Below, piece by piece: positions 47,979-59,118 of a stretch of 64,000 bases of DNA. The translations under genes and the position numbers were made by a program. Source of the stretch: Phyllobacterium calauticae (GTDB lineage Bacteria > Pseudomonadota > Alphaproteobacteria > Rhizobiales > Rhizobiaceae). The notes beneath the pieces were generated by a model. The model searched no databases. It saw nothing but the letters and a program-made list of their open reading frames with translations, and was not told where the DNA came from. Location of the stretch: contig NZ_JAGENB010000004.1 in the NCBI RefSeq assembly GCF_019991125.1, positions 1-64,000 of the forward strand. Reading direction: 5' to 3'. Positions within the stretch are counted from its first letter, which is position 1. Every line of letters begins with the position of its first letter.

Positions 47979-48872
47979 TTACCGCTCGCTCGGCTGCAAC
48001 AGCCGTTTGACTGTTGATATGGTCGACTGTTCCCAGGACGGCGCCTGCCAGCCGAACACGGCATGGAATTTTTCGGTGCTGAGACGCGAGTTCAGCGGGC
48101 GGCGGGCTTTCGTCGGATATTCCGACGTCAAGATGTCCTTCACCTCGGCGAACGGGCCCTGCTCATCCCGGCTGGCCTGAAAGATCGCCCGCGCGAAGGT
48201 GCTCCAGTTCGTGCTGCCCGTTCCCGCGAGATGATAGACACCAAATGCATCGAACTGCGGGTCCGTACGAAGGCGGTTCGCGGCGTGCAGGATGCCGTCG
48301 GCAGTATCGATGGCCGATGTCGGGTTTCCCCATTGATCGGATACCACCGACAAGCTGTCCCGACTTGCGGCCAGATGCAGCATGGTTTTGACAAAATTCT
48401 TACCGAAGGGACTGTAAAGCCAAGCGGTGCGCAGGATAAGGTGTCTGCTGTTGACCGCGGCGACCAAAGCCTCACCGGCGAGCTTGGTCTGGCCGTAAAC
48501 GCCGTGCGGCCCTGTCTGGTCATCTTCCGCATAGGGGGTGTCCCCTTCGCCAGCGAACACATAATCGGTGGAAAGGTGAATGATGGGAGCACCAACCTGC
48601 GCCGCAGCCTCGGCCACGGCACCAGCACCGGCCGCATTGATGGCATGGGCCAATTCAGGCTCATCCTCCGCCTGATCGACGGCCGTATAGGCAGCCGCAG
48701 AAACGACAAGATCGGGCTTTGCGGCGTGTATCGCATCGAAGACTGTATCCGGCCGTACCAGATCAAAATCCGGCCGTCCGAGGGCGACGAGTGTCAGGTC
48801 AGGACAAAGTACGGCGCGCTCGACCAGACTGCGGACAACCTGCCCTTCCCGGCCCGTTACGACAATTTTCAT
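47979..48872 (-). CDS. rfbD: dTDP-4-dehydrorhamnose reductase
   Basis: Last step of dTDP-L-rhamnose synthesis; 297 residues of the extended SDR family. NADPH motif '[12 protein letters not shown]' at residues 5-16 (the usual GxxGQ), '[18 protein letters not shown]', and the catalytic Tyr/Lys in '[11 protein letters not shown]'. ATGA overlap with rfbB upstream. Final gene of the rfbACBD operon. Confidence 0.94.
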   Translation of the reverse strand: MKIVVTGREGQVVRSLVERAVLCPDLTLVALGRPDFDLVRPDTVFDAIHAAKPDLVVSAAAYTAVDQAEDEPELAHAINAAGAGAVAEAAAQVGAPIIHLSTDYVFAGEGDTPYAEDDQTGPHGVYGQTKLAGEALVAAVNSRHLILRTAWLYSPFGKNFVKTMLHLAASRDSLSVVSDQWGNPTSAIDTADGILHAANRLRTDPQFDAFGVYHLAGTGSTNWSTFARAIFQASRDEQGPFAEVKDILTSEYPTKARRPLNSRLSTEKFHAVFGWQAPSWEQSTISTVKRLLQPSER

Positions 48873-49945
48873 GCCGTCCCCTTCTTCAGGGAGACAGAGC
48901 CAAGCCGTTCACCCGCATAGCTTCCGCTGCGGATCGGCTCCCACCACCACGTGTTGTCGAGATACCATTGTATCGTCCGTTCCAAACCGCTGTCGAAGGT
49001 TTCGGCCGGTTTCCAGCCGAGTTCACGTTCGATCTTCGACGCGTCGATGGCATAGCGGCGGTCATGTCCGGGACGGTCGGTCACGAATGTGATGAGATCC
49101 CGGTAACGCGCGCCGCCCTTGCGCGGACGCTTGTTGTCGAGAATATCGCAAATGGTTTCGACAACGCTGAGATTGGTGCGTTCCGCACGCCCGCCAATAT
49201 TGTAGCTTTCGCCCGGCTTGCCTTTGGTCACCACCAGTTCCAATGCCCGCGCATGATCCTCGACGAACAGCCAATCGCGAACATTTGCGCCTGCGCCGTA
49301 GACGGGCAAAGGCTTCTCATCGAGCGCATTGAGAATAACAAGCGGAATGAGTTTTTCCGGAAAATGGAAGGGACCATAATTGTTCGAGCAGTTCGACAGA
49401 ACCACCGGCAGACCATATGTCTCATGCCACGCGCGGACCAGATGATCCGAGGCTGCCTTTGACGCCGAATAGGGAGACGACGGAGCGTAAGGCGTTTCTT
49501 CGGTAAAGATGCCGCTGTCGAACGGCAAATCCCCGAAAACCTCGTCCGTGGAAATGTGGTGAAAGCGGAATTCGGACTTGGCGGGTTCGGGCAGATCACG
49601 CCAATAGGCCAGCGCCGCATTCAGCATGCGGAATGTACCCACGATATTGGTCTCGATGAACGCCGCAGGGCCGTCAATGGAGCGATCAACGTGGCTCTCG
49701 GCCGCCAAATGCATGACCGCTTCGATCTTTTCGGTGCGAAGCACGTCAAGAATGGCGGTGTCATCGCAGATATCAGCTTCAACGAAGCTGTAGTTGGGAT
49801 AATTCTCGATCTGGCGAAGCGATGCGAGATTGCCCGCATAGGTCAGCTTGTCGACGTTGACGACCTGGTTGCGGGGATTGGACGCGAGATGCCGGCAGAC
49901 CGCCGATCCGATAAAGCCCGCACCACCCGTGACTAGAATTCTCAT
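48869..49945 (-). CDS. rfbB: dTDP-glucose 4,6-dehydratase
   Basis: 358 residues. Rossmann motif 'GGAGFIG' at 7-13, active-site 'STDEVFG' at 132-138, and Tyr159/Lys163 in '[12 protein letters not shown]'. Converts dTDP-glucose to the 4-keto-6-deoxy sugar. It lies between rfbC (15 bases upstream) and rfbD (4-base overlap). Confidence 0.95.
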   Translation of the reverse strand: MRILVTGGAGFIGSAVCRHLASNPRNQVVNVDKLTYAGNLASLRQIENYPNYSFVEADICDDTAILDVLRTEKIEAVMHLAAESHVDRSIDGPAAFIETNIVGTFRMLNAALAYWRDLPEPAKSEFRFHHISTDEVFGDLPFDSGIFTEETPYAPSSPYSASKAASDHLVRAWHETYGLPVVLSNCSNNYGPFHFPEKLIPLVILNALDEKPLPVYGAGANVRDWLFVEDHARALELVVTKGKPGESYNIGGRAERTNLSVVETICDILDNKRPRKGGARYRDLITFVTDRPGHDRRYAIDASKIERELGWKPAETFDSGLERTIQWYLDNTWWWEPIRSGSYAGERLGSVSLKKGTA

Positions 49946-49960
49946 GAAAAAGCCTCTCCC

Positions 49961-50515
49961 TCAGGGAAAAATATCGGAACCGTCAAGCAGCGGTGCTTTC
50001 CGGTCCTTGTCGGAAAGCTGAAGCGTGGAAGCCTCGAGCGGCCAGTCAATGCCAATCGAAGGATCGTCAAAGCGGATACCACGGTCGTGTTGCGGCGAGT
50101 AATAATCCGTCACCTTGTAAATCACCTCGGTGTTCTCTTCCAAAGTGACGAAACCGTGGGCAAAGCCCTTCGGGACCAGAATCTGGTTCCATTTGGCTGC
50201 CGAGACTTCAAGCGAAACCCATTTTCCGAACGTCGCGGAGCTTTTGCGAATATCGACGACCACATCGAGAATGGAGCCCTTGACCACGCGCACCAGCTTG
50301 TCCTGCGCGCGCGGCGGGAGTTGATAATGCAGGCCGCGCAACACGCCCTTTGCAGCGGAGAACGAATGATTGTCCTGCACGAACTGCAAGGTGATTCCGG
50401 CCGCGGCGAAACGCTCCGCATTGTAGGTTTCGGAGAAAAAGCCCCGATCGTCGCCGAACTTCGGCGGCAAAATCTCAAGAACGCCCTCGAGGGCGAGAGG
50501 CCTGACTTCAATCAT
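49961..50515 (-). CDS. rfbC: dTDP-4-dehydrorhamnose 3,5-epimerase
   Basis: Cupin-fold epimerase, 184 residues, typical length. Catalytic base His63 in 'LRGLHYQ' and the Tyr pair in '[11 protein letters not shown]' (133 and 138). Its start overlaps the rfbA stop by four bases. Confidence 0.95.
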   Translation of the reverse strand: MIEVRPLALEGVLEILPPKFGDDRGFFSETYNAERFAAAGITLQFVQDNHSFSAAKGVLRGLHYQLPPRAQDKLVRVVKGSILDVVVDIRKSSATFGKWVSLEVSAAKWNQILVPKGFAHGFVTLEENTEVIYKVTDYYSPQHDRGIRFDDPSIGIDWPLEASTLQLSDKDRKAPLLDGSDIFP

Positions 50516-51393
50516 TCTGTTCCAATCTCCGCAGCACGCCGCCGCAGATATGCGGCGTATTCGGTCTTGCCCATTTTTGCTGCTCTTTCAAGTACCTGAT
50601 CGGCATTCAACCAGCCCCATTCCAGGCCGATTTCCTCCGGACATGCAATCTTGATGCCCTGCCGGTGTTCGATTGTCCGGACAAATGACGACGCCTCATG
50701 CAAGCTGTCATGGGTACCGGTATCGAGCCATGCATAGCCGCGGCCCAGTTGCTGAACCTGCAATTCCCCGCGTTCCAGATAAATGTTGTTGACGCTCGTG
50801 ATTTCCAGCTCTCCGCGCGACGACGGTTCAATCGAGCGCGCAATGTCCACCACATCGTTGCTGTAAAAATACAGCCCCGTCACGGCCCAATGCGACTTGG
50901 GGTGCGCCGGCTTTTCTTCAATGGACAATGCCTGACCGGTAACCTTGTCGAAATCCACCACACCATAACGTTGCGGATCGTCGACGTGATAAGCAAATAC
51001 CATGCCGCCCTTGGTTATCGATGAGGCAACCTGGCATAGCTTGGAAAGGCCATCGCCGAAATAGATGTTGTCGCCCAGAATCATCGCAACACTGTCCTGG
51101 CCGATGAAGTCGCGCCCGATAATGAACGCTTCTGCCAGACCATTTGGCTGCGGCTGTTCGGCATAGGAGAAATTGACCCCGAAATCAGCCCCATCTCCAA
51201 GCAGTTTCTGGAAAAGCGGCAAATCATGCGGTGTCGAGATGATCAGAATGTCGCGTATTCCGGCGAGCATCAGAACGCTCAGCGGGTAATAGATCATGGG
51301 CTTATCATAGATGGGAAGAATTTGCTTCGACACCGCGATCGTTAGTGGATAAAGACGTGTACCGCTGCCCCCGGCTAATATAATACCCTTCAT
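50512..51393 (-). CDS. rfbA: Glucose-1-phosphate thymidylyltransferase
   Basis: First step of dTDP-rhamnose synthesis, 293 residues. The nucleotide-binding loop '[20 protein letters not shown]' is at residues 3-22, with '[20 protein letters not shown]' and '[11 protein letters not shown]' following. First gene of rfbACBD; the operon is divergent from two glycosyltransferases that can use the product. Confidence 0.95.
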   Translation of the reverse strand: MKGIILAGGSGTRLYPLTIAVSKQILPIYDKPMIYYPLSVLMLAGIRDILIISTPHDLPLFQKLLGDGADFGVNFSYAEQPQPNGLAEAFIIGRDFIGQDSVAMILGDNIYFGDGLSKLCQVASSITKGGMVFAYHVDDPQRYGVVDFDKVTGQALSIEEKPAHPKSHWAVTGLYFYSNDVVDIARSIEPSSRGELEITSVNNIYLERGELQVQQLGRGYAWLDTGTHDSLHEASSFVRTIEHRQGIKIACPEEIGLEWGWLNADQVLERAAKMGKTEYAAYLRRRAAEIGTE

Positions 51394-51604
51394 GCGATCG
51401 CTTCCTTATGTCAATGCTACAAACTGAGCCGATATATAACGCCCTAAGTGGCCACACTTGGTTTCATGCAAAGATGGCGAAATGCGGTTCACCGGTCATT
51501 GAAAAACCATTTGGCGACAACAGAAAGACAAGTCAACCGGAAGTAAATGAGAAGACGGCGCGACCCGGATGTTTCCCGCCACGCAACCTATTGTTTTTAC
51601 ATCA

Positions 51605-51623
51605 TGATTCTTGTCTAGAATCA
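51605..51623. promoter_or_regulatory. Inverted repeat in the rfbA / glycosyltransferase intergenic region
   Basis: TGATTCT-TGTCT-AGAATCA is a perfect 7-bp inverted repeat, 31 bases before the glycosyltransferase start, in the 261-base divergent gap. It is a candidate operator or leader hairpin. Nothing else recognisable is in the gap. Confidence 0.3.
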
Positions 51624-51654
51624 AATATGCGGCCCAGGCAATACGGAACCTTAA

Positions 51655-52572
51655 ATGCGAATTGAACAGCAGCCAGAAGTCAGCGCGATCATCGTGACCT
51701 ATAATCCGGATCTTGCGGGTCTTGCAGCACTTCTGAACGCGATCAGTCCGCAAGTTGCCCGTGTCATCGTTGTTGACAATGGTTCGAAAATGAATCTGGA
51801 ACAATGGTTTGCAAGCCAGAGCAATCAAGCGGAATTTGTACCGCTTGACGCCAATTACGGTATTGCCAAAGCGCAGAACGTCGGGATCGACCGCGCACGT
51901 GCATCGGGTTCAAGCTTCGTTCTCCTGCTCGACCAGGACAGCATACCGGCACCAGACATGGTCGCCACGCTGCTGTCAGCGGCAAAGGCCCAGATTGCCA
52001 AGGGGGTGAAGCTCGGATGTGTCGGTCCGCGTTATGAGGACTCGCGGCAAAAGAATCCGCCTCCATTCATCAAAACAGAAGGATTGCGGCTTCGGCGGCA
52101 GACCTGTAACACGGCCGATGCGGTCGTCGATGTCGATTATCTCATAGCATCGGGCTGCCTCATTCCGACAGCGACCCTTGATGACGTCGGCGGCATGAAA
52201 GAGGAACTGTTCATCGACTATGTCGACATCGAATGGGGCCTGCGGGCGCAACACATGGGATACCAGTCCTTTGGGGTTTGCGCCGCCGAAATGCAGCATG
52301 ACCTGGGTGACAACCCGATAAAGTTTCGTGGACGGTTCATTCCGGTGCACAGCCCATTGCGGCACTACTACCATTTCCGCAATGCCGTCTGGCTTTACCG
52401 GCAGCCCTGGCTGCGCGCCAACTGGAAGATCGTCGATGCGGTGCGCCTGGTCCGGAAATTTGTGTTCTACAGTATCTTTACAGTGCCAAGACTGCAGCAC
52501 GCCGGGATGATGACGCTGGGCATTTTTCACGGGTTTTTCGGCCGTATGGGAAAGAAACCGAGCAATGGTTGA
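51655..52572 (+). CDS. GT2 glycosyltransferase, rhamnosyltransferase-like
   Basis: 305 residues with an N-terminal GT-A fold: 'SAIIVTYNPDLAGLAALL', 'VIVVDNGSKM', and the metal motif 'LLLDQDSIPAPDM'. The 'LDQDS' form is typical of RhlC/WbbL-type rhamnosyltransferases, which fits the adjoining dTDP-rhamnose operon. Later 'DYVDIEWGLRAQHMGYQSFG' is the acceptor-side motif. Cytoplasmic face of the inner membrane; builds surface polysaccharide. Confidence 0.82.
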   Translation: MRIEQQPEVSAIIVTYNPDLAGLAALLNAISPQVARVIVVDNGSKMNLEQWFASQSNQAEFVPLDANYGIAKAQNVGIDRARASGSSFVLLLDQDSIPAPDMVATLLSAAKAQIAKGVKLGCVGPRYEDSRQKNPPPFIKTEGLRLRRQTCNTADAVVDVDYLIASGCLIPTATLDDVGGMKEELFIDYVDIEWGLRAQHMGYQSFGVCAAEMQHDLGDNPIKFRGRFIPVHSPLRHYYHFRNAVWLYRQPWLRANWKIVDAVRLVRKFVFYSIFTVPRLQHAGMMTLGIFHGFFGRMGKKPSNG

Positions 52573-53392
52573 ACGGAGCCTTGCCGCCACGTCCCCGGAC
52601 TTCGACCTCACCATAGGGGTGGTCATTTTCAAACCTGAACAGGCCGTGCTCGCGGCCACACTGACGAGCCTTCGGAAAGCCGTGGAGACGATTGCCCCGC
52701 TTCGCGCCAAACTCTATGTGATCGACAATTCGCCCGAGCCTGCAGACCACAGCTGGATGAGAAATCTGCTGCCTGACCTGCCGCCTGAGATCATCGCAGG
52801 GCACGGCAATGTCGGCTTTGGTGCGGCCAACAACATGGTTCTGGACAAGGCGGGGAAATTTCACCTCGTCTTGAATCCCGATGTGGAAATGGAGCCGGAT
52901 GCCCTGAAGCAGGCATTGACCTTCATGAGCGGTGCGCCGGAAACGGGGCTGATCACGCCCAAGGCGTTCAATCCGGACGGGAGCACGCAATATCTCTGCA
53001 AGCGCTATCCCGCAGTCTTCGACCTGCTTCTTCGCGGTTTTGCGCCTGCCGGCATCAAGGCAATGTTCCGCCGGCGCCTTGAACGGTACGAAATGCGCGA
53101 CGAGATCGCCAATACCCCGTTCTGGGACCCGCCCATTGTCAGCGGATGCTTCATGTTTTTCCGCGGCGATGTTTACAGGCAGCTGGGCGGTTTTGATCCA
53201 CGCTACCTCCTGTATTTCGAGGATTTCGACATTTCCCTGCGCGTTCGCAAGATAGCACGCATAGCCTATGTGCCAGCGGTCAGGATCGTGCATGAAGGCG
53301 GCCGGGCCGCAAGCAAGGGCCTTTGGCACATCCGGCAGTTCCTCCGCTCGGCATTGATATTCTACAGGACCTATCCGCTGAAGCTTTTCTAG
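52565..53392 (+). CDS. GT2 glycosyltransferase
   Basis: 275 residues, overlapping the previous gene by eight bases. 'LTIGVVIFKPEQAVLAATL', 'HGNVGFGAANNMVLDKA', 'LVLNPDVEMEPDAL' (the DxD-like motif) and 'YLLYFEDFDISLRVRK' are WbbL-like. Probably the second rhamnosyl- or hexosyltransferase of the same polysaccharide. Confidence 0.82.
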   Translation: MVERSLAATSPDFDLTIGVVIFKPEQAVLAATLTSLRKAVETIAPLRAKLYVIDNSPEPADHSWMRNLLPDLPPEIIAGHGNVGFGAANNMVLDKAGKFHLVLNPDVEMEPDALKQALTFMSGAPETGLITPKAFNPDGSTQYLCKRYPAVFDLLLRGFAPAGIKAMFRRRLERYEMRDEIANTPFWDPPIVSGCFMFFRGDVYRQLGGFDPRYLLYFEDFDISLRVRKIARIAYVPAVRIVHEGGRAASKGLWHIRQFLRSALIFYRTYPLKLF

Positions 53393-53398
53393 GCGGCT

Positions 53399-54727
53399 CT
53401 ACTTGTCGCGGCCGTCAATCTGACGGTTTATTGCCAGGGCGATCAGCGTGCATGCGGCACCCGACAGGAGATAGGCCCCACTCGCGATGAGACCAAAGCG
53501 GCTCGACAGGATCAAGGCGACAAGCGGCGCGAAACCTGCACCGAACAGCCATGCGAGGTCCGTTGTCAGCGCCGATCCCGTATAGCGGTACCGCCTGGAA
53601 AAATTCGATGCGACTGAGCCGGAGGACTGGCCGAACGACAGGCCAAGAAGCAGGAAGCCGAAGACCATGAAGATGATTTCGCCGATATCGCCGCCGTCAA
53701 GCAACTGAGGGGCGAACCCGCTGAACACGGCAATGGCGATGGCTGTGGCAATGAGCAACCGGCTCCGGCCAACGCGATCAGCGATATTTCCCGAAGCAAA
53801 GATCGCCAACACGCCGACGGCCGCACCAATCGTCTCGATCATGAGGAAGCGTGCCGGTCCCTGGTCCGTGAAGAGAAAGACCCATGACAGGGGAAACACC
53901 GTCACCATATGGAAGAGTGCGAAACTGGCCAAAGGCGCAAAGGCACCGATGACCACGTGGCGGCCCTCTGTCTGCAATGTGTCGCTGACCGTCGTCGGCT
54001 GCAGTTCCCGACGCTTGAAGAGCTCGGCATACTGTTCCGTCACGACCATGCGCAGGCGCGCGAACAGCGCCACCACATTAATGGCAAAGGCGACGAAGAA
54101 TGGATAACGCCAGCCCCACTCCAGGAAATCCTGCGCGGAAAGGTGTGAGACAAAGAATGCAAACAGGCTGGCCGCAACCATCAGTCCGAGCGGAGCCCCA
54201 AGCTGCGGAATCATGGCGTACCAGCCGCGGCGGCGTTCCGGCGCATTCAGCGCAAGGAGGGAGGCAAGACCGTCCCATTCACCACCCAGCGCCAGGCCCT
54301 GGCCGAGACGGAAAAGCGCAAGAAGCAGCGCCGATATCCAGCCCACCTGCTCGTAACCCGGCAGAAAGGCAATCGCCACCGTCGAGCTTCCCAGGAGGAA
54401 CAGGGTAATGGTGAGCTTGACCCCACGGCCATAGGTGCGGTCGATGGCCATGAAGATCACGGTTCCAAGCGGACGTGCAATGAATGCGAGCGCAAAAATC
54501 GCAAAGGAATAGAGCGTGCCCGTCAGCGGATCGACATAGGGAAAGACAAGCTTGGGAAAGACCAGGACGGAGGCGATGGCGTAGACGAAAAAGTCGAAGA
54601 ACTCCGACGTACGCCCGATGATGACACCGATGGCGATCTCACCGACATTGACATCCTCGTGGCCATGCAGGCCCGTCACGTCACGTCCGTGCGTCGTCGA
54701 TGAGGGCACCCCTATTTCCGCGCTCAT
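53399..54727 (-). CDS. MFS transporter, metabolite:H+ symporter (MHS) family
   Basis: 442 residues with about twelve hydrophobic segments. 'IGRTSEFFDFFVYAIASVLV' at the N-terminus and 'RPLGTVIFMAIDRTYGRGVK' (the MHS form of motif A) place it with citrate/shikimate/proline symporters. 'GLALGGEWDGLASLLALNAP' follows. The substrate is unknown. Convergent with the glycosyltransferase gene, divergent from cyoA. Confidence 0.85.
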   Translation of the reverse strand: MSAEIGVPSSTTHGRDVTGLHGHEDVNVGEIAIGVIIGRTSEFFDFFVYAIASVLVFPKLVFPYVDPLTGTLYSFAIFALAFIARPLGTVIFMAIDRTYGRGVKLTITLFLLGSSTVAIAFLPGYEQVGWISALLLALFRLGQGLALGGEWDGLASLLALNAPERRRGWYAMIPQLGAPLGLMVAASLFAFFVSHLSAQDFLEWGWRYPFFVAFAINVVALFARLRMVVTEQYAELFKRRELQPTTVSDTLQTEGRHVVIGAFAPLASFALFHMVTVFPLSWVFLFTDQGPARFLMIETIGAAVGVLAIFASGNIADRVGRSRLLIATAIAIAVFSGFAPQLLDGGDIGEIIFMVFGFLLLGLSFGQSSGSVASNFSRRYRYTGSALTTDLAWLFGAGFAPLVALILSSRFGLIASGAYLLSGAACTLIALAINRQIDGRDK

Positions 54728-54830
54728 GTCTCGTTGCGCTCCTCAATCCTGATTTGGCAGCTGCTGACGTCAAGCCGCGTTCACGGCTTATGCTAGCATC
54801 TCCTTTATCATTGTGACACATTAGGGAAGG

Positions 54831-54849
54831 ATTGGGCAAATTGTCCAAT
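54831..54849. promoter_or_regulatory. Palindrome in the cyoA upstream region
   Basis: ATTGGGCAAATTGTCCAAT is a palindrome with 9-bp arms and one mismatch. It is bracketed by GTGACA (54813-54818) and GTCAC (54849-54853), which are themselves inverted. It lies 50-70 bases before the chosen cyoA start and may bind a redox or oxygen regulator; the RegA encoded in the same cluster is one candidate. Confidence 0.4.
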
Positions 54850-54900
54850 GTCACTTTGAATGGGGTGCCGTTACGGATGGCGCAAATTAGCGCCGTTATC

Positions 54901-56067
54901 ATGACAGGAACGACCTTGAAACGTTTTCTTGCCGTCGCCATACTTCCATTTCTCACCATGCTGACCGCATGCAATGCCGTCGTCATGAGTCCGTCTGGCG
55001 ACGTAGCTGCACAGCAGCGGGACCTCATCGTCATCTCGACCATCCTGATGCTGATCATCATCGTACCCGTCATGCTGTTGACGGTGTTTTTCGCATGGCG
55101 TTATCGCCAATCCAATACAGAGGCACGCTACGAGCCCGATTGGGATCACTCGACGCAACTGGAACTGATCATCTGGGCCGCGCCGCTCCTCATCATCATC
55201 TGCCTTGGCGCGCTGACATGGATGGGTACGCATCTGCTCGATCCCTACCGTCCGCTGGATCGCATTGCGCCCGGCAGGCTGGTCGACAAGCAGGTCAAGC
55301 CCCTGCAGGTGGAAGTCGTGGCGCTCGACTGGAAGTGGCTGTTCATCTATCCGGAATATGGTGTGGCGACGGTCAACGAACTGGCCGCCCCGGTGGATCG
55401 GCCAATCGATTTCCGTCTGACATCGTCGGCGGTCATGAACTCGTTCTATATTCCGGCGCTTGCAGGCCAGATCTACACCATGCCGGGTATGCAGACGAAA
55501 CTCAGCGCCGTGATCAATCACCCCGGCACCTTCGAAGGCTTCTCGGCGAACTATAGCGGTGCGGGCTTCTCAGGCATGAAATTTGCCTTCCTTGGCCTGT
55601 CCGATGCCGATTTTGACAAATGGATGGCCGACGTGAAAGCGCAGGGCGCCAAGTTGGATCGCAATGCCTATCTCGAACTTGAACGGCCCAGCGAAAACGA
55701 GCCTGCACGCCGGTATGGCAGTGTCGAGACGCAGCTCTTTACTGCCGTGCTCAACCGCTGCGTCGAGCTTGGCAAAATGTGCATGGACGAGATGAGTTCA
55801 ATCGATGCCAAGGGTGGGCTCGGGCTTGCCGGCATCAACAATGTCCACCCGCTCGAGTATGACAAATACAGGCGACGCGGCGCCATTTTTGCGCCGCCGA
55901 CAACCTATGTCGCACGGATATGCACGACGGAAGAGGAAGAGAGAATGCGTGCGGCCGCACAATCTCCACTGCTGTCACCACGCGACTCCTCACCAATACT
56001 CGGTGCCGGACTGCCACGCCCAACTGCCCCACTGTTCGGCGTACAGCGCCGTCCATCGAATTCCTGA
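54901..56067 (+). CDS. cyoA: Cytochrome bo3 ubiquinol oxidase subunit II
   Basis: 388 residues from the chosen ATG ([12 protein letters not shown]). Lipoprotein signal with lipobox 'LTAC' (Cys24), two membrane helices ('[20 protein letters not shown]' and '[20 protein letters not shown]'), then a periplasmic cupredoxin domain ('[20 protein letters not shown]', '[18 protein letters not shown]') lacking the CuA ligands, as in quinol oxidases. The open frame reaches back to 54832, but no better ribosome site is found. The Pro/Ser-rich C-terminal tail is longer than in E. coli. Confidence 0.92.
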   Translation: MTGTTLKRFLAVAILPFLTMLTACNAVVMSPSGDVAAQQRDLIVISTILMLIIIVPVMLLTVFFAWRYRQSNTEARYEPDWDHSTQLELIIWAAPLLIIICLGALTWMGTHLLDPYRPLDRIAPGRLVDKQVKPLQVEVVALDWKWLFIYPEYGVATVNELAAPVDRPIDFRLTSSAVMNSFYIPALAGQIYTMPGMQTKLSAVINHPGTFEGFSANYSGAGFSGMKFAFLGLSDADFDKWMADVKAQGAKLDRNAYLELERPSENEPARRYGSVETQLFTAVLNRCVELGKMCMDEMSSIDAKGGLGLAGINNVHPLEYDKYRRRGAIFAPPTTYVARICTTEEEERMRAAAQSPLLSPRDSSPILGAGLPRPTAPLFGVQRRPSNS

Positions 56068-56083
56068 ACGGATTGAGTCCGAC

Positions 56084-58090
56084 ATGTTTGATAATCCCGA
56101 TCTTCTCAAGGCGGTCTTCGGCCGGTTGACCCTGGAATCCTTCCCGTATCATGAGCCGATCCTGGTCGGCACATTTGCCATGGTGGCCCTCGGCGGTTTG
56201 GCGCTGGTGGGGCTTCTCACCTATTACCGCCTCTGGGGCTACCTCTGGCGTGAATGGTTCACCAGCATCGACCACAAGCGCATCGGCATCATGTACATGA
56301 TCCTCGGCATCGTCATGCTGCTGCGCGGCTTTGCCGACGCCATCATGATGCGCCTGCAACAGGCCATGGCCTTCGGCGGCTCCGAGGGTTATCTCCCGGC
56401 CCACCACTATGACCAGGTGTTCACCGCCCACGGCGTGATCATGATTTTCTTCGTGGCCATGCCGCTTGTCACCGGTCTGATGAATTTTGTCGTTCCGCTG
56501 CAGATCGGCGCGCGCGACGTGTCCTTCCCGTTCCTCAACAATTTCAGTTTCTGGATGACCACGGCCGGGGCGATCCTCGTCATGATGTCCTTGTTTGTCG
56601 GGGAATTCGCCAAAACCGGCTGGCTCGCCTATCCGCCGCTTTCCAACATCGGATACAGTCCCGATGTCGGGGTGGACTACTACATATGGGCGCTGCAGAT
56701 CGCGGGTATCGGCACGCTCCTGTCCGGCGTCAATCTGGTGGCGACCATCGTCAAGATGCGCGCGCCCGGCATGACCATGATGAAGCTGCCGGTCTTTACC
56801 TGGACCGCGCTCTGCACCAACGTGCTGATCGTGGCCGCCTTCCCGGTATTGACCGCCGTTCTCGCCCTGCTCAGCCTTGACCGTTATGTCGGCACGAACT
56901 TCTTCACCAATGATTTCGGCGGCAATCCGATGATGTATGTCAACCTCATCTGGATCTGGGGTCATCCTGAGGTTTACATTCTCATTCTGCCGGCTTTCGG
57001 CATCTTTTCCGAGGTCACTTCCACGTTCTCCGGCAAGCGTCTGTTCGGCTACACGTCGATGGTCTATGCCACGGTCGTCATCACCATCCTCGCCTATCTC
57101 GTCTGGCTGCACCACTTCTTCACCATGGGCTCCGGCGCCAGCGTGAATTCCTTCTTCGGCATCACGACGATGATCATCTCGATCCCCACCGGGGCCAAGA
57201 TATTCAACTGGCTGTTCACGATGTATCGCGGGCGCATCCGCTTCGAGTTGCCGATGATGTGGACGATTGCCTTCATGCTGACCTTCGTCATCGGCGGCAT
57301 GACCGGCGTGCTGCTCGCCGTACCTCCGGCAGACTTTGTCCTGCACAACAGCCTGTTCCTTGTGGCGCACTTCCACAACGTCATTATCGGCGGCGTGCTG
57401 TTCGGCCTGTTTGCCGGCATCAGCTACTGGTTCCCGAAGGCATTCGGCTTCAAGCTCGATCCGTTCTGGGGCAAGATGTCGTTCTGGTTCTGGGTCATCG
57501 GTTTCTACTTCGCCTTTATGCCACTTTATGTACTCGGTCTGATGGGTGTGACCCGGCGCCTGCGCGTGTTCAACGATCCGTCGCTGCAGATCTGGTTCGT
57601 GATTGCGGCTTTCGGCGCCGTCCTGATTGCCGTCGGCATCCTGTCCTTCCTCATCCAGATCTATGTCAGCATCCGCAACCGCGAGAAGCTGGCCGACCTG
57701 ACAGGCGATCCCTGGGATGGACGCACACTGGAATGGTCGACCTCGTCGCCGCCACCGGCCTATAATTTCGCCTTCACGCCGGTGGTGCATGATCTCGATG
57801 CATGGCACGACATGAAACGGCGCGGCTACACGCGTCCGCTCGAAGGCTTCAAGGCCATCCATATGCCCAGCAACACCGGCACAGGCATCATCCTGGCGGT
57901 CCTGAGCATCATCTTCGGCTTTGCCATGATCTGGTACATCTGGTGGCTCGCGGCAGCCAGCTTCATTGCCCTGCTCGCCGTCACCATCGGGCATACCTTC
58001 AATTACAAGCGCGACTTCCACATACCGGCAGAGGATGTTGTCCGCACGGAAGGTGAGCGAACCGCTCTTCTCGCAGGAGTTGCACGATGA
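56084..58090 (+). CDS. cyoB: Cytochrome bo3 ubiquinol oxidase subunit I
   Basis: 668 residues, about fifteen hydrophobic segments. Heme and copper ligands are in place: '[14 protein letters not shown]' (heme b His), '[14 protein letters not shown]' (CuB His and cross-linked Tyr), 'WLHHFFTMG' (CuB His pair) and '[11 protein letters not shown]' (heme ligands). The ATG at 56084 gives [11 protein letters not shown], the usual CyoB N-terminus. Proton-pumping terminal oxidase; 16 bases behind cyoA. Confidence 0.96.
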   Translation: MFDNPDLLKAVFGRLTLESFPYHEPILVGTFAMVALGGLALVGLLTYYRLWGYLWREWFTSIDHKRIGIMYMILGIVMLLRGFADAIMMRLQQAMAFGGSEGYLPAHHYDQVFTAHGVIMIFFVAMPLVTGLMNFVVPLQIGARDVSFPFLNNFSFWMTTAGAILVMMSLFVGEFAKTGWLAYPPLSNIGYSPDVGVDYYIWALQIAGIGTLLSGVNLVATIVKMRAPGMTMMKLPVFTWTALCTNVLIVAAFPVLTAVLALLSLDRYVGTNFFTNDFGGNPMMYVNLIWIWGHPEVYILILPAFGIFSEVTSTFSGKRLFGYTSMVYATVVITILAYLVWLHHFFTMGSGASVNSFFGITTMIISIPTGAKIFNWLFTMYRGRIRFELPMMWTIAFMLTFVIGGMTGVLLAVPPADFVLHNSLFLVAHFHNVIIGGVLFGLFAGISYWFPKAFGFKLDPFWGKMSFWFWVIGFYFAFMPLYVLGLMGVTRRLRVFNDPSLQIWFVIAAFGAVLIAVGILSFLIQIYVSIRNREKLADLTGDPWDGRTLEWSTSSPPPAYNFAFTPVVHDLDAWHDMKRRGYTRPLEGFKAIHMPSNTGTGIILAVLSIIFGFAMIWYIWWLAAASFIALLAVTIGHTFNYKRDFHIPAEDVVRTEGERTALLAGVAR

Positions 58091-58722
58091 GTTCACCAGC
58101 TTCCGCAGTGCACGGGGACGGCGCGGCTCCGACATTCTATCTCGTTGACGAGCATGATCATGCCGAAGGCGGCAGCACCATGTTCGGCTTCTGGATTTAC
58201 CTGATGAGCGACTGCCTCATCTTCGCCGTGCTGTTTGCGACCTATGGCGTGCTTGGCAGCAATTATGCGGCCGGGCCGTCACCCAAGGATCTCTTCGATC
58301 TGCCGCTCGTGGCGCTCAACACGTCGATGCTGCTTTTCTCGTCCATCACCTATGGCTTTGCCATGCTCACCATGGACAAGGGACGGATTGCCGCGACACA
58401 GGGATGGCTGGCCGTGACGGGTCTGTTCGGCCTGGCCTTCCTTGGTATCGAGCTCTACGAATTCGCGCACATGATCCATGAGGGCGCAACGCCGCAACGG
58501 AGTGCGTTCCTGTCATCGTTCTTTACGCTCGTCGGGACACACGGCCTGCACGTCACCGTTGGCCTGGTCTGGCTGGTCACGCTCATGATCCAGGTCAAGC
58601 GCTATGGCCTTATCCAGGCAAACAAGCGCCGGTTGATGTGCCTCAGCCTGTTCTGGCACTTCCTCGACGTCATCTGGATCGGCGTCTTCACCTTTGTCTA
58701 TCTGATGGGAATGTTGCGATGA
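58087..58722 (+). CDS. cyoC: Cytochrome bo3 ubiquinol oxidase subunit III
   Basis: 211 residues, five membrane helices, no metal ligands; ATGA overlap with cyoB. '[19 protein letters not shown]' and '[19 protein letters not shown]' are heme-copper subunit III motifs. Confidence 0.95.
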   Translation: MSSPASAVHGDGAAPTFYLVDEHDHAEGGSTMFGFWIYLMSDCLIFAVLFATYGVLGSNYAAGPSPKDLFDLPLVALNTSMLLFSSITYGFAMLTMDKGRIAATQGWLAVTGLFGLAFLGIELYEFAHMIHEGATPQRSAFLSSFFTLVGTHGLHVTVGLVWLVTLMIQVKRYGLIQANKRRLMCLSLFWHFLDVIWIGVFTFVYLMGMLR

Positions 58723-59093
58723 CACCAGCACATACGGATGATCACGGCCACGCGGAAGACGATGGGCACGCCCATGGTTCCCTGCGATCCTATCTGATCG
58801 GTTTTGGCCTTTCGGTCGTCCTTACGGCCATTCCTTTCTGGCTGGTCATGACCGGCGCACTGGACTCCAAACAGGCAACCGCATTCGCGATCATGGCTTT
58901 GGCCGTGATCCAGATCGTGGTTCATATGGTGTTTTTCCTGCACATGAATGTTCGCTCGGAAAACGGCTGGAACATGATGGCGCTGATCTTCACACTCGTC
59001 CTTGTCGTCATCACCCTGACCGGCTCCCTATGGGTCATGTATCACCTCAATACCAACATGATGCCCGGGCATGACATGAGCCAGATACCGTGA
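58719..59093 (+). CDS. cyoD: Cytochrome bo3 ubiquinol oxidase subunit IV
   Basis: 124 residues; His/Asp-rich N-terminus ('[17 protein letters not shown]') then three membrane helices with '[13 protein letters not shown]'. ATG overlaps the cyoC stop by four bases, fixing the start. The longer open frame back to 58638 is a shadow. Confidence 0.94.
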   Translation: MTPAHTDDHGHAEDDGHAHGSLRSYLIGFGLSVVLTAIPFWLVMTGALDSKQATAFAIMALAVIQIVVHMVFFLHMNVRSENGWNMMALIFTLVLVVITLTGSLWVMYHLNTNMMPGHDMSQIP

Positions 59094-59118
59094 TGGTTTG
59101 ATAGTCGGGGATGGCGCA

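Noticed and set aside
55835-58135. 766-codon open frame on the minus strand across cyoA/cyoB
   Set aside because: Its translation is rich in His, Asp, Glu and Arg without motifs; it is the antisense shadow of the clear cyoB gene.
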